64,000 nucleotides of DNA from Pseudomonas putida (lineage in GTDB: Bacteria > Pseudomonadota > Gammaproteobacteria > Pseudomonadales > Pseudomonadaceae): assembly GCF_004357765.1 (NCBI RefSeq), contig NZ_SMTE01000013.1:62001-126000 (forward strand). Reading direction: 5' to 3'. Positions 12,873 through 22,709 of this stretch are shown here, piece after piece. The notes beneath the pieces were generated by a model. It was not told where the DNA came from. It did no database searches and saw nothing but the letters and a program-made list of their open reading frames with translations. Both the position numbers and the translations under genes were made by a program. Position 1 is the stretch's first letter. Each line of letters opens with the position of its first letter.

Positions 12873-13185
12873 GAGAAGCCTGATTCCTTTTTCTGGTGAA
12901 ACTTCGCAGCCTCCATCAAGGGCCGAACGAAGCTCGCCGCCGCAACGCAAAAGGGAGCGACGACTTACGACAAATCAATGAGTTGTGCCATGGATCTGCG
13001 CAATGAAGGCCGCCGTCGTGGGCGGTCTTGGAAACTGCCGGATGTTATCACAAAGGCGTTACGGGTGGGGAGATATGGCTGGGGTGGCAGCAGGGAGAGT
13101 TGCGGCGCGGCGGATATCGAGCGCCGCGCGGGCGGCGCTCGATATCCGCCACACCACAACCCACCCGCCAAGCCAATCCCGCCCC
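12873..13185. other. 313-bp gyrA/mtnA intergenic region without a gene
   Basis: It holds the presumed gyrA promoter region (no confident -35/-10 could be picked) and, near mtnA, the perfect long palindrome at 13109-13150. Short frames across it are dominated by the palindrome and resemble no protein I know. Confidence 0.6.
13109..13150. repeat. Perfect 19-bp inverted repeat of the GGATATCGAGCGC family
   Basis: The left arm is 13109-13127 and the right arm 13132-13150, identical over 19 bp as inverted copies with a 4-nt loop. The arms contain GGCGGATATCGAGCGCCGC. It is the most symmetrical member of the family in the window. It lies 36 bp beyond the mtnA stop and has no T-run, so a simple intrinsic terminator is unlikely. 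Confidence 0.9.
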
Positions 13186-14262
13186 TCAATGCAACCGCTT
13201 GCGGCACATCAACTGGGCCAGCTTGGCCGTGTCCGGGCGCTCGACGATGCCTCGTTCGGTCACGATCACGTCGATCAGGTCGGCCGGAGTCACATCGAAC
13301 ACCGGATTGAACACCTCGACATCCGCTGCCACCCGGGTGCCGGCCAGGTCCAGCAATTCATCGGCGGCGCGCTCTTCCAGGGGAATGTCCTCGCCGCAGG
13401 CCAGGTTCAGGTCGATGCTGGTGCTCGGCGCCACCACCATGAAGCGCACACCATGGTGCATGGCACTCACCGCCAGCTGGTAGGTGCCGATCTTGCTCGC
13501 TACATCGCCGTTGGCGGCGATGCAGTCGGCCCCCACCACCACCCAGGTGATGCCCTTGGTCTTCATCAGGTGGGCCAGCGCAGAATCGGCGCACAGGGTC
13601 ACGGGGATGCCTTCGTTGGCCAATTCCCACGCCGTCACCCGCGAGCCGTGCAGCCAGGGACGGGTCTCGCCGGCGTAGACCCGCTCGACCATGCCCTCCA
13701 GAAAGCCCGCGCGAATCACCCCTAACGCCGTGCCGATACCGCCACAGGCCAGCGCGCCGGCATTGCCGTAGGTCAGCAAGGCCTGCTGGTTGCCCTGGTG
13801 ACGACGGATCAGTTCGATGCCGTGCTGGGCCATGGTCAGGTTGGCCTCGCGGTCGCTTTCGTGAATCGCGAGCGCCTCGGCCTCCAGCGCCGCCAGCACG
13901 TCGTCCTCGGGACGCACCCGTTGCAGGCGTTCGCGCATGCGGTTGAGCGCCCAGAACAGGTTGGCGGCGGTGGGGCGTGCCTCGGCCAGGCTGAGGAAGT
14001 CCTCTTCCAGGTCCTGCTCCCAATCGCCACCCTGGGCCAAGCGCTCTTCCAGGGCCAGCACCAAGCCATAGGCCGCGGCGATGCCGATCGCTGCCGCGCC
14101 GCGCACGGCCATGTCACGAATAGCCACCACCACCTGCGTTACATCGTCGCAGGTCAGCCAGCGCTCCTGCGCTGGCAGCAGACGCTGGTCGAGCAGGTGC
14201 AGGCAGCCGTCGTGCCAGCGAATGCCGGTCACCTTCTCCGCCGCCAAAAGTTGCTCGCGCAT
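13186..14262 (-). CDS. mtnA: S-methyl-5-thioribose-1-phosphate isomerase
   Basis: 358 residues. Isomerises methylthioribose-1-phosphate to the ribulose form in methionine salvage. It is related to eIF2B subunits and has [13 protein letters not shown], the catalytic-Cys segment [12 protein letters not shown] and the Asp segment [19 protein letters not shown]. The start [13 protein letters not shown] at 14262 has GGGGAGAGGC directly upstream, a good ribosome site. A Met eight codons earlier is possible. It is divergent from ubiG across a 110-bp gap that must contain both promoters. Confidence 0.96.
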   Translation of the reverse strand: MREQLLAAEKVTGIRWHDGCLHLLDQRLLPAQERWLTCDDVTQVVVAIRDMAVRGAAAIGIAAAYGLVLALEERLAQGGDWEQDLEEDFLSLAEARPTAANLFWALNRMRERLQRVRPEDDVLAALEAEALAIHESDREANLTMAQHGIELIRRHQGNQQALLTYGNAGALACGGIGTALGVIRAGFLEGMVERVYAGETRPWLHGSRVTAWELANEGIPVTLCADSALAHLMKTKGITWVVVGADCIAANGDVASKIGTYQLAVSAMHHGVRFMVVAPSTSIDLNLACGEDIPLEERAADELLDLAGTRVAADVEVFNPVFDVTPADLIDVIVTERGIVERPDTAKLAQLMCRKRLH

Positions 14263-14372
14263 CGCCTCTCCCCGTCGTTCGCACATTAAAAGCCGGCGAT
14301 TATAGCGACCCTGCGCCGCAGACGCTCGGGTATACTGCGCCCTTTGAAGTACACGTTCCCGAGGACTGTTCA

Positions 14373-15071
14373 ATGAGCAACGTCGACCACGCCGAAATCG
14401 CCAAGTTCGAGGCCCTGGCCCACCGCTGGTGGGACCGCGAGAGCGAGTTCAAGCCGCTGCACGAGATCAACCCGCTGCGCGTCAACTGGATCGACGAGCG
14501 CGTCGGCCTGGCCGGCAAGAAGGTGCTCGACGTCGGCTGCGGCGGCGGCATCCTCAGCGAATCCATGGCCCTGCGTGGCGCCAGCGTCACCGGCATCGAC
14601 ATGGGCGAGGCGCCCCTGGCCGTGGCCCAGCTGCACCAGTTGGAATCCGGCGTCCAGGTCGAGTACCGGCAGATCACCGCCGAGGCCCTGGCCGAGGAAA
14701 TGCCCGGGCAGTTCGATGTGGTCACCTGCCTGGAAATGCTCGAGCACGTACCCGACCCGTCTTCCGTTATCCGCGCTTGCTACCGCATGGTCAAGCCGGG
14801 CGGCCAGGTGTTCTTCTCGACCATCAACCGCAACCCCAAGGCCTACCTGCTGGCCATCATCGGCGCCGAGTACATCCTGAAGATGCTGCCGCGCGGCACC
14901 CACGACTTCAAGAAATTCATCCGTCCCTCCGAACTGGGCGCCTGGAGCCGCGCAGCCGGCCTCGAGGTCAAGGACATCATCGGCCTGACCTACAACCCGC
15001 TGACCAAGCACTACAAGCTCGGCAGCGATGTCGACGTCAACTACATGATCCAGACCCTGCGCGAGGAATGA
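14373..15071 (+). CDS. ubiG: Ubiquinone biosynthesis O-methyltransferase
   Basis: 232 residues. SAM-dependent methyltransferase acting at two O-methylation steps of ubiquinone synthesis. The SAM motif [13 protein letters not shown] is near 52-64, with [13 protein letters not shown] and a C-terminal [14 protein letters not shown] typical of UbiG. The stop overlaps the mupP start as ATGA (15068-15071), so the two are coupled. Confidence 0.97.
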   Translation: MSNVDHAEIAKFEALAHRWWDRESEFKPLHEINPLRVNWIDERVGLAGKKVLDVGCGGGILSESMALRGASVTGIDMGEAPLAVAQLHQLESGVQVEYRQITAEALAEEMPGQFDVVTCLEMLEHVPDPSSVIRACYRMVKPGGQVFFSTINRNPKAYLLAIIGAEYILKMLPRGTHDFKKFIRPSELGAWSRAAGLEVKDIIGLTYNPLTKHYKLGSDVDVNYMIQTLREE

Positions 15072-15745
15072 GCATGCGTTTGCGAGCAGTACTCTTCGAC
15101 ATGGACGGCACCCTGCTCGACACGGCGCCGGACTTCATCGCCATCTGTCAGGCGATGCTCGCCGATCGCGGCCTGCCGCCAGTGGACGATGAGCTGATCC
15201 GTGGCGTGATTTCGGGCGGTGCCCGGGCGATGGTCGCCACGACCTTCGCGATGGATCCGCAAGCCGAAGGTTTCGAGGCTCTGCGCCTGGAGTTCCTGGA
15301 GCGCTACCAACGCGATTGCGCGGTGCACAGCAAACTGTTCGACGGCATGGCCGAGCTGCTGGAGGACATCGAGAAAGGCAACCTGATCTGGGGCGTGGTC
15401 ACCAACAAGCCGGTGCGCTTCGCCGAACCGATCATGCAACGCCTGGGCTTGGCCGAGCGCTCTGCCCTGCTGATCTGCCCCGACCACGTGAAGAACAGCA
15501 AGCCCGACCCCGAGCCGCTGATCCTGGCCTGCACCACGCTGAAGCTGGACCCCGCCAGCGTGCTGTTCGTCGGCGACGACCTGCGCGACATCGAGTCCGG
15601 CCGCGCTGCCGGCACCCGCACGGCAGCGGTGCGCTACGGCTATATTCATCCTCAGGACAACCCGAACAACTGGGGCGCCGATGTGGTGGTGGACCGCCCA
15701 CTGGACTTGCGCAAGGTGATCGACAGCGCACTGTGCGGTTGCTGA
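15068..15745 (+). CDS. mupP: N-acetylmuramic acid 6-phosphate phosphatase (HAD family)
   Basis: 225 residues, or 223 from the second Met at 15074. HAD hydrolase with motif [10 protein letters not shown], motif II VVTNKP, motif III Lys in KNSKPDPEP and motif [14 protein letters not shown]. Pseudomonas proteins in this place next to ubiG and yciK were shown to be MupP of the anabolic cell-wall recycling pathway, which feeds MurNAc back to UDP-MurNAc and affects fosfomycin and beta-lactam tolerance. Older annotations call it phosphoglycolate phosphatase (gph). Its ATG overlaps the ubiG stop. Confidence 0.9.
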   Translation: MSMRLRAVLFDMDGTLLDTAPDFIAICQAMLADRGLPPVDDELIRGVISGGARAMVATTFAMDPQAEGFEALRLEFLERYQRDCAVHSKLFDGMAELLEDIEKGNLIWGVVTNKPVRFAEPIMQRLGLAERSALLICPDHVKNSKPDPEPLILACTTLKLDPASVLFVGDDLRDIESGRAAGTRTAAVRYGYIHPQDNPNNWGADVVVDRPLDLRKVIDSALCGC

Positions 15746-15782
15746 GCCGATACCTGGTCCAGGAATCCGCATACGCCCTACC

Positions 15783-15869
15783 CCTGTGGGAGCGGGCTTG
15801 TCCCGCGAACACGGACGAAGCCCGTGCCATCCACCACGGTGTCGGCTTGGCGGGCAAGCCCGCTCCCAC
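15783..15869. repeat. Inverted pair of REP elements between mupP and yciK
   Basis: The first copy (15783-15809, CCTGTGGGAGCGGGCTTGTC...) and the second (15846-15869, CTTGGCGGGCAAGCCCGCTC...) face each other across a 36-bp spacer, a BIME-like arrangement between co-directional genes. Confidence 0.85.
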
Positions 15870-15908
15870 GAGGCTCGGCACCTTCCCCATTGAACAAGGG
15901 ATAATCTG

Positions 15909-16649
15909 ATGTACGACTACACCGCCCGCCCCGACCTGCTCAAGGGCCGCGTCATCCTGGTCACCGGTGCCGGCCGCGGCATTGGCGCCGCAGCTGCCAA
16001 GGCCTATGCCGCCTTGGGTGCCACCGTGCTACTGCTGGGCAAGACCGAAGCCAACCTCAACGAGGTCTACGATCAGATCGAGGCCGCCGGTCACCCGCAG
16101 CCGGTGGTGATCCCGTTCAACCTGGAAACCGCTCTGGCGCACCAGTACGACGAATTGGCAGTGATGATCGAGGAGCAGTTCGGCCGCCTCGACGGCTTGC
16201 TCAACAACGCCTCGATCATCGGCCCGCGAACCCCGCTGGAGCAGCTCTCGGGCGATAACTTCATGCGTGTGATGCACATCAACGTCAACGCCACGTTCAT
16301 GCTCACCAGCACCCTGCTGCCGCTGCTGAAGCTGTCGGAGGACGCCTCGGTGGTGTTCACCTCCAGTAGCGTCGGGCGCAAGGGCCGGGCTTACTGGGGC
16401 GCTTACGGGGTATCGAAATTCGCCACCGAGGGATTGATGCAGACCTTGGCCGACGAGCTCGAAGGCGTAGCTCCGGTGCGTTCCAACAGCATCAACCCCG
16501 GAGCCACACGCACGGCGATGCGGGCGCTGGCCTATCCCAGCGAGAACCCGCAGAACAACCCGCTGCCTGAAGACATCATGCCGGTGTACCTGTACCTGAT
16601 GGGGCCGGACAGTACCGGGGTGAATGGCCAGGCGTTCGACGCCCAGTAA
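15909..16649 (+). CDS. yciK: YciK-family short-chain dehydrogenase
   Basis: 246 residues. NAD(P)-binding TGAGRGIGAAAAKAY near 20, the NNAS variant of the NNAG motif (LLNNASIIGP), catalytic Ser in FTSSSVG and YGVSKFA for the Tyr/Lys pair. The family is conserved but its substrate is not established. It follows ubiG-mupP, separated by the REP pair, and the start MYDYTARPDLL is preceded by an AAGGGATAATCTG stretch. Confidence 0.9.
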   Translation: MYDYTARPDLLKGRVILVTGAGRGIGAAAAKAYAALGATVLLLGKTEANLNEVYDQIEAAGHPQPVVIPFNLETALAHQYDELAVMIEEQFGRLDGLLNNASIIGPRTPLEQLSGDNFMRVMHINVNATFMLTSTLLPLLKLSEDASVVFTSSSVGRKGRAYWGAYGVSKFATEGLMQTLADELEGVAPVRSNSINPGATRTAMRALAYPSENPQNNPLPEDIMPVYLYLMGPDSTGVNGQAFDAQ

Positions 16650-16667
16650 GAGATTGGGGGTCTGCAC

Positions 16668-16808
16668 GGGCCTCTTCGCGGGGCAAGCCCGCTCCCACAG
16701 GATCCCCACAGGTCTTGAAAACTGTGGTGTTCCTGGGGCTCAGGTTACACACAATCTTTGAAAACTGTGGTGTTCCTGTGGGAGCGGGCTTGCCCCGCGA
16801 AGAGGCCG
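16668..16808. repeat. Inverted REP pair enclosing a 21-bp direct repeat
   Basis: REP copies at 16668-16701 and 16775-16808 are inverted relative to each other. Between them a 21-bp sequence beginning TTGAAAACTGTGG occurs twice exactly (16715-16735 and 16758-16778), 43 bp apart. The block separates convergent yciK and the TenA-like gene. Confidence 0.9.
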
Positions 16809-16826
16809 GCACCGCCCCCAAAGCCC

Positions 16827-17612
16827 TCAGCCTGCCGCCAACGCCGGCCGCGCCCGCCCTACCTGGCGCCCTTCCACCTGCATGCACCGCTCCAAGAACA
16901 AGTACATGCAGTCATAGCTCTTGCACACCGCCTTACGCAGTTCATTGCGCAGCCCCTGGCTGGGGTTCTCACCCGCCAAGGTGCAGATGATCTCCAACGC
17001 CTCCCACGGGTGCGCATCGTCGTACTGGGCATGCATGCGCAGCCACTTCATCGCGCGCTTGCGCACGTCCTCGGGGAAACCTTGGGCATAGGTATCGGAC
17101 GCGCAGACCACCGCCGACCACTCTCCGGTCGCACCCTCGATGGCATAGTTGGTCGCGGCCATCGCGACCGCCAGCGACTCGGTGGTACAGACCCGCCAAC
17201 ACCAGTCGTTGAGGCCATTGAGCTCGGGTGGCACTTCCTGCGCCTGGAGGTCATGCAGGCTCACGCCATGGGCCTGACACCAATGCACCCAGTAGTCGGC
17301 ATGGTTGAGCTCGACGCGGATGTTGCGCATCAGCCAGCGCCGCGCCATGTCCTCACCTGGATGGCGGGCATAGCGGGTCTTGGTCAGGTTGTGGGCCATG
17401 TACAGGGAAAACTGCTCGACCACCGGCCAACCCCCGATCAGGTACTGGCGCACAGTGGCCGGTTTGAGCTGGCCATCGCGCAGACGCTGGTAGAACTCAT
17501 GCTCCACCACCCGGCGCTTGCTCTCGCGACAATCTTCGATCAGCTGTTGGGCCCACTGCGGATAACTGGCTGGATCCATTAACGGTCCAATACGAACGAA
17601 TGCGTCAATCAC
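16827..17612 (-). CDS. TenA/PqqC-like (heme-oxygenase fold) protein
   Basis: 261 residues. Helical protein of the TenA/PqqC/iron-containing redox superfamily: FYQRLRDGQLKPATVRQYL, VEQFSLYMAHNL, VELNHADYWVHWC and IEGATGEWSAVV give the spaced Glu/His pattern of this fold. TenA members hydrolyse thiamine breakdown products, and others are di-iron oxygenases. I cannot tell which applies, and no thiamine genes lie nearby. A GTG start at 17612 is chosen because AAGGAG sits 7 nt upstream; the longer reading into the next intergenic region is less likely. It lies 37 bp downstream of the GGDEF-EAL gene's stop region on the same strand, with overlapping ends. Confidence 0.75.
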   Translation of the reverse strand: MIDAFVRIGPLMDPASYPQWAQQLIEDCRESKRRVVEHEFYQRLRDGQLKPATVRQYLIGGWPVVEQFSLYMAHNLTKTRYARHPGEDMARRWLMRNIRVELNHADYWVHWCQAHGVSLHDLQAQEVPPELNGLNDWCWRVCTTESLAVAMAATNYAIEGATGEWSAVVCASDTYAQGFPEDVRKRAMKWLRMHAQYDDAHPWEALEIICTLAGENPSQGLRNELRKAVCKSYDCMYLFLERCMQVEGRQVGRARPALAAG

Positions 17613-17649
17613 TTTCAGCTCCTTGATCCTTGTGATCCAACGTTCAGCG

Positions 17650-20106
17650 TCAGCGGAATGTCCCCGGCGCCCGATGCAACAAAGGCCGTGTCGCAATCCG
17701 CTGGCGCTGCAGACTGTCGACGGTGAACACCTGGGGACGCTCTATGAGGTAGCCCTGGGCGTAGTCCACGCCAATCTCCTGCAAGGCCTGTTCGATCAGC
17801 GGTGTTTCGACGAACTCGGCAATGGTCCGTTTACCCATGACATGGCCAATATGGTTGATCACCTCGACCATGGCCCGGTTCACCGGATCATCGAGCATAT
17901 CTTTGACAAAACTTCCGTCGATCTTCAAGAAGTCCACAGGTAAATGCTTCAAATAGGCGAATGACGACATTCCGGCGCAGAAGTCGTCCAGGGAGAACTT
18001 GCAGCCCAGGCCCTTCAATTCATTGATGAAGCGGATGGCACTGCCGAGGTTGGCGATGGCGGTGGTTTCGGTGATCTCGAAACAGATCATCTTCGCCGGG
18101 ATGGCATACTCGCCGAACAGCCGTTTCAGGTAGTCGAGGAACATGTCATCGCCGATACTGGCGCCCGACAGGTTGATCGCACACATCGACAGCGGTCGCT
18201 CGCGGCCCTGATCCAGGCACTGGCGGATGACCTGGAAGACACTGCGTACCACCCAGCGGTCGATAGCCGTCATCAGGCCGAACCGCTCGGCGGCCGGGAT
18301 GAAGCTGCCGGGCAGGATGATACGGCCGCTCTCGTCCTGCAGGCGCAGCAGGATCTCCAGATGGCCGGCGCCCTCGTGGGGCCTGAGCGCGGCGATTTCC
18401 TGGGCATACAGGCAGAAGCGGTTTTCCTCCAAAGCCACGTGCAGGCGTTGGATCCAGGCCATCTCGCCAAATCGTGTGGACAACTCGCTGTCGTCGTCGT
18501 GATACACCTGCACCCGGTTACGGCCCTTTTCCTTGGCCAGGTAGCAGGCCATGTCGGCAGCCCGCAGCGAACCTTCCAGGGTGCTGGGCACTTGCGCCAA
18601 GTGCACCAGACCAATGCTCACGGTGGTCACGAACGGCCGCCCCTTCCACACGAAATGCAGGCTCTGCACGGCCTGGCGCAATTGCTCGGCGATGCGCTCG
18701 GCCTGGTCCGGCGGGCAGTTTTCCAGGAGTATGCCGAACTCATCACCGCCCAGACGGGCCAGGGTGTCACTCTCGCGCAGCCCCGACTGAAGCACCGCGC
18801 AGATGTGCCGCAACAACTCGTCGCCAGCGGCATGGCCACAGGTGTCGTTGACCAGCTTGAACTGGTCGAGGTCGAGGAACATCAGCGAATGCCGTCCCGC
18901 TTGGCGCGCCAAGCCATTGAGGGCCTGCTCCAGGCGGTACTCGAACTCGCGCCGGTTGGCCAGCCCGGTCAGGGCGTCGTGGGTAGCCTGCCACGACAGA
19001 TTGGCGATGTACTGCCGCTCCTGGGTCATGTCGTGCAACACCAGGACGATACCGGCCACCTGCCCCTGATTGACGATCGGCGAGCCGACCAGGTTGACCG
19101 ACACCGTGCTGCCGTCCAGGCGCTGGATCAAGCGCGCGTGCTCGGGGCCGCCATCGAGCGTGCCGGAAAGCACCTGTTCGACCAGGCCGGCGCTGCTGTC
19201 ATCGGCGTGCTCCTCGACCAGGCTGAACAAGGCCGCCAAGGGCAGCCCCACGGCCTGACCGGCATGCCAGTGGGTCAGTTGTTCGGCGGCCGGGTTCATG
19301 TAACCGATGTAGCCATGCATATCGGTGGTGATCACCGCATCACCGATGGCCTGGAGGGTGATCTGCGCCCGCTCTTTTTCCTCCTGCAGGGCGCTGGCGA
19401 AGGCCTGGCGCTGGGCCAGCAGCTTGCTCGAACGGCGCCAGGCGATGGCGATCAGGAACAGCGCGGTCAGCAGGTTGATGGCCAACAGCAGGCGCAAGAG
19501 CAGGCGCGACCCCTCGCCCAGGGCAGCGCTGAACGCTTTGGAGGCCGGGGTCACGCCATCGTCGATGGCGACGATTCGCGCCTTCCACGCGGCCACTTGC
19601 TCGGCATCGACCGGGCCGGCGGCGATTCGCTCGCGCATCACCTGAGCCAGTACGTCGAGCTGACGCAGGTAGCTGTCGCCCACCTCCCAATACTCGATCG
19701 CCGTCTGCACGTAGCTGACCCGGCGGAAGTTGCGATAGAACCAGATGATCCGCTCGACATCCTCGGGATGGTTGCCGCCTTGCAGCACCGCCCGGCGGGC
19801 AGCATCGAGGTCGGGGCTGGACTGTTCGAGCAGCACGCGCATCTCGCGATCGCCCTGAGGCACGCTGATGGCCTGGCGGTAACGCTGATAGACGCGCTCG
19901 TCACGGCTGTCGGCGTACAGGTTGAGATAGGAGATGGCATCTTTCTGCGCCTTGGACCATAAGCTTTCACCCGCGACGTAGGCGCGCACGGCCGATAACG
20001 CATAAAGGCTGACGCTGCCCAGTAGCATCTGGAACACCACTACCGCGACAAATGGCCAAATGATGCCCAACAGCCTTGGCGCTTCGAGAGTCCGATTTCC
20101 CTTCAT
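17650..20106 (-). CDS. Membrane PAS-GGDEF-EAL cyclic-di-GMP enzyme
   Basis: 818 residues. TM1 (about 12-35) and TM2 (about 215-236) bracket a periplasmic sensor of about 180 residues with no named motif. A PAS domain (about 255-370) follows, then GGDEF with an intact GGDEF motif at about 453-457. An RxxD inhibitory site (RESD) lies five residues before it. The EAL domain starts near 583 (EILLR) and keeps the catalytic set: INLSG Asn, FEITET Glu, LDDF Asp pair, LKIDGSFV Lys, EFVET Glu and AQGYLI Gln. The usual DDFGTG is DDFCAG here. Both synthesis and breakdown of c-di-GMP are therefore possible. The start at 20106 has AGGGAC upstream. The signal sensed is unknown. Confidence 0.9.
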   Translation of the reverse strand: MKGNRTLEAPRLLGIIWPFVAVVVFQMLLGSVSLYALSAVRAYVAGESLWSKAQKDAISYLNLYADSRDERVYQRYRQAISVPQGDREMRVLLEQSSPDLDAARRAVLQGGNHPEDVERIIWFYRNFRRVSYVQTAIEYWEVGDSYLRQLDVLAQVMRERIAAGPVDAEQVAAWKARIVAIDDGVTPASKAFSAALGEGSRLLLRLLLAINLLTALFLIAIAWRRSSKLLAQRQAFASALQEEKERAQITLQAIGDAVITTDMHGYIGYMNPAAEQLTHWHAGQAVGLPLAALFSLVEEHADDSSAGLVEQVLSGTLDGGPEHARLIQRLDGSTVSVNLVGSPIVNQGQVAGIVLVLHDMTQERQYIANLSWQATHDALTGLANRREFEYRLEQALNGLARQAGRHSLMFLDLDQFKLVNDTCGHAAGDELLRHICAVLQSGLRESDTLARLGGDEFGILLENCPPDQAERIAEQLRQAVQSLHFVWKGRPFVTTVSIGLVHLAQVPSTLEGSLRAADMACYLAKEKGRNRVQVYHDDDSELSTRFGEMAWIQRLHVALEENRFCLYAQEIAALRPHEGAGHLEILLRLQDESGRIILPGSFIPAAERFGLMTAIDRWVVRSVFQVIRQCLDQGRERPLSMCAINLSGASIGDDMFLDYLKRLFGEYAIPAKMICFEITETTAIANLGSAIRFINELKGLGCKFSLDDFCAGMSSFAYLKHLPVDFLKIDGSFVKDMLDDPVNRAMVEVINHIGHVMGKRTIAEFVETPLIEQALQEIGVDYAQGYLIERPQVFTVDSLQRQRIATRPLLHRAPGTFR

Positions 20107-20214
20107 GTAGTCCCTGTCGCAGAGTAGATAAGGCACGGATCGACCCAGACAAGCAAAGCGTAGGCGATTTGCTATCTATGCGGTGGGAATTTGTTTGTTG
20201 CGAATGTAAGCCGG

Positions 20215-20250
20215 GAGGGTTGGGGGCGGCGAGATCGAGCGCCCACCCTC
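20215..20250. repeat. Imperfect palindrome (GAGATCGAGCGC core) at the ABC exporter 3' end
   Basis: Arms GAGGGT-TGGGGGCG (20215-20228) and CGCCCACCCTC (20240-20250) pair with small bulges around CGAGATCGAG. It touches the stop codon of the ABC transporter gene. It shares its core with the elements at 2784, 13109, 30922 and 49111. Confidence 0.6.
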
Positions 20251-22081
20251 AACTTTGCTGCAAATGCCCGTACAGCTTGGCATACAACCCGCCTTCGGCG
20301 ATCAACTGCTGGTGCCCGCCCTCTTCGGCCACGCGACCGCCATCGAACACCATTACCCGGTCGGCCTGCTTCACTGCCGACAGTCGGTGGGCGATGATCA
20401 ACGTGGTACGCCCACTGAGAAAACGCCCCAGGGCCTGATGCAAGTTGTACTCGGTGGCCGCATCGAGCGCCGAGGTGGCCTCGTCGAGGATCACCACCTT
20501 GGGCTCGGCCAACACCATGCGGGCGATGGCCAAGCGCTGGCGCTGGCCCCCGGACAGGCGCACGCCGGAGCGACCGACCACGCTGTCCAGACCTTGCGGC
20601 AAGGCAGCGATGGTGGCATCGAGCTGGGCGATGCGCAGCGCCTCCCAACAGGCCTCGTCACTGCTGTCACGGCCCATGGTCAGATTGGCACGCACGGTGT
20701 CGTTGAACAGCGACGGATGCTGCAACACCACCGCCACGTTCTCGCGCAGGGTTTCCAGGCCGATCTCCTGCAGGCTCGCGCCGCCGAAACGAATGGTTCC
20801 TGCCTGGGCGCTGTACAGGCCCAACAGCAATTGCACGAGGGTGCTCTTGCCACCACCGCTGGCACCGACAATCGCCACTTTCTCGCCAGCGGCAATCGTC
20901 AGGTCCAGGTGTTCGAGCACCGGCTCATCGGCATAGGCGAAGCTCAAATCGCGGACCTCGATGCCGACCGTCGAGCGACCGAGGAACGGGTCGCAAGCGG
21001 CCGGATACTGCGGCTCGTCGGCTCGCGCCAGCAGCTCGTTGAGCCGGCTCAAGGCACCGCCGGCGGCATAATAGGCGTATTGCAGGTTGAGCAACTGCTC
21101 GACCGGACCGATCATGAACCACAGGTAACTGAACACCGCCAGCATCTGGCCGATCGACAGGTCGGAAAACAGCACGGTCAGCATGGCCGCGGCGCGGAAG
21201 ATGTCGATGCCGAACTGGAACAACAAGCCGCTGGCACGGCCACTGGCATCGCTCTTCCATTGCGAGTCGACGGCATAGTCACGCACTTCACGGGCGCGCA
21301 GACCGAGGCGACCGAGGAAATAACCCTGGCGGTTACCGGCGCGGATCTCCTGGATCGCATCGAGGGTCTCGGCCAGCGCCTGGGTGAAACGCGACGTGCT
21401 GTCGTTCTCGAGCTTCTTGAGATGCTTGACGCGCTTGCCCAGTTGAACCGTGAAGTAGATCACCAGTGGGTTGAACAGCAGGATCAGCAGGGCCAGCTTC
21501 CAGTGCATCCAGATCAGGATCGCCGCCGTGCCGGTCAGGGTGAGCATGGCCACGAGGAAGCGACTCAGGGTTTCGCCGACGAACTTGTCGAGGGTGTCCA
21601 GGTCGGTGACCAGGTGCGTGGTCACGGTGCCGCTACCCAGGCTTTCGTACTCCTTGAGCGAAATGCGCTTGAGGCGCTCGATCAGACGGATGCGCAGGCG
21701 GTACACGATGTCCTTGGCCAGGCCCGCGAACAGCTTGGCCTGCACCACGTTGAACGTCAGCGCAGCCAGGCGCAGACACAAGGTGAGCACCAGCATCAGG
21801 CCGATATAGCCGACCGGCGCCTGCCAGCCAGTGGGCAGCAGGTGGTTCATCCATTTCAGCGCAGCATCGCCATGGCCGAGCAGCACTTCATCGACCAGCA
21901 ATGGCAGCAGCAATGGGATCGGCACGCTGCAGCAGGCGGCGAGCACGGCCACCAGGTTGGCGCTCCACAGGTGTTTCTTGTGATGCAATGCCAGGCGACG
22001 GATCTGTGCCCAGCTCAGTCGATCGGGCACAGCCGCCGGCTTACCCGGCACAGGGTCTGGCGACCCGGGAAGATCAAGCAC
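20249..22081 (-). CDS. ABC exporter half-transporter (fused TM and ATPase)
   Basis: 610 residues. Six-helix membrane domain (about 40-330), then the ATPase domain: Walker A GASGGGKST near 407, Q-loop VVLQHPSLF, signature LSGGQRQR, Walker B VVILDEATSALD and H-loop IAHRLS. It should work as a homodimer. The substrate is unknown; the closest general class is MsbA/multidrug/protease-less exporters. The start at 22081 overlaps the DsbA-family stop by 8 nt, so the two are probably co-translated. The 3' end runs into the palindrome at 20215. Confidence 0.92.
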   Translation of the reverse strand: MLDLPGSPDPVPGKPAAVPDRLSWAQIRRLALHHKKHLWSANLVAVLAACCSVPIPLLLPLLVDEVLLGHGDAALKWMNHLLPTGWQAPVGYIGLMLVLTLCLRLAALTFNVVQAKLFAGLAKDIVYRLRIRLIERLKRISLKEYESLGSGTVTTHLVTDLDTLDKFVGETLSRFLVAMLTLTGTAAILIWMHWKLALLILLFNPLVIYFTVQLGKRVKHLKKLENDSTSRFTQALAETLDAIQEIRAGNRQGYFLGRLGLRAREVRDYAVDSQWKSDASGRASGLLFQFGIDIFRAAAMLTVLFSDLSIGQMLAVFSYLWFMIGPVEQLLNLQYAYYAAGGALSRLNELLARADEPQYPAACDPFLGRSTVGIEVRDLSFAYADEPVLEHLDLTIAAGEKVAIVGASGGGKSTLVQLLLGLYSAQAGTIRFGGASLQEIGLETLRENVAVVLQHPSLFNDTVRANLTMGRDSSDEACWEALRIAQLDATIAALPQGLDSVVGRSGVRLSGGQRQRLAIARMVLAEPKVVILDEATSALDAATEYNLHQALGRFLSGRTTLIIAHRLSAVKQADRVMVFDGGRVAEEGGHQQLIAEGGLYAKLYGHLQQS

Positions 22082-22706
22082 AGGCAGCCTGCTGCAACCA
22101 GCGACCGAGCAACGGTTGCAGGCGCTCCAGGGGCTGGTAGCCGTTGGTCAGCAAGGCCAACTGGCCATTGCGCTCGGCCAGCAGGGTCGGGAAGCCGGCG
22201 ATACCCAGGTCCTGGACCCAGCTGAAGTCGGCTGCGGTGGCGACCCGGGTGTCGGCGTGGGCGAAGACCTCGGCGAAAGCGCTGCGGTCGAAACCAGCCT
22301 GCTCGGCCAGGTCGACCAGTTGCGGCGCGGTGGTCACGTCCAGGCCCTGTTCGTAGAAGCCGCCCTGGATCAGTGCCAGCAACGGCCACACACGCTCGGC
22401 GTCGAGGGTGCGCGCCGCGACCAGGGCGCGGCAGGCGGGCTCGGTGTCGTAGACGAAGCCATCGGGCATGGCGCCGTCGAAACGGAACGGCTGGCCAGTG
22501 GCCTGCGCCACCGCTTGCCAATGTTCGAGGATGTATTTGCGGGTGGCGGCATCCAAGGCGCTGCCGCCGGTGCGCAGGCCACCCGGTACCACGTGGGTGG
22601 CCACGCCCGCGTCACGCGCCTGGTCGATCAGGGCCGCGGCCACTGGCGCGAAGCCCCAGCACCAGGAGCACATCGGGTCCATCACATAGATCAGGCGCAT
22701 GGACAT
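22074..22706 (-). CDS. DsbA-family (FrnE-like) thioredoxin-fold oxidoreductase
   Basis: 210 residues without a signal peptide, so probably cytoplasmic. The active-site CSWC is at 13-16 (MDPMCSWCWGF), and the cis-Pro loop is in IAGFPTLLAERNG. The layout resembles FrnE/2-hydroxychromene isomerase-like DsbA members. It starts 3 nt after the trhO stop and overlaps the ABC exporter start by 8 nt, forming trhO-dsbA-ABC on the minus strand. Its substrate is unknown. Confidence 0.88.
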   Translation of the reverse strand: MSMRLIYVMDPMCSWCWGFAPVAAALIDQARDAGVATHVVPGGLRTGGSALDAATRKYILEHWQAVAQATGQPFRFDGAMPDGFVYDTEPACRALVAARTLDAERVWPLLALIQGGFYEQGLDVTTAPQLVDLAEQAGFDRSAFAEVFAHADTRVATAADFSWVQDLGIAGFPTLLAERNGQLALLTNGYQPLERLQPLLGRWLQQAACA

Positions 22707-22709
22707 GCA

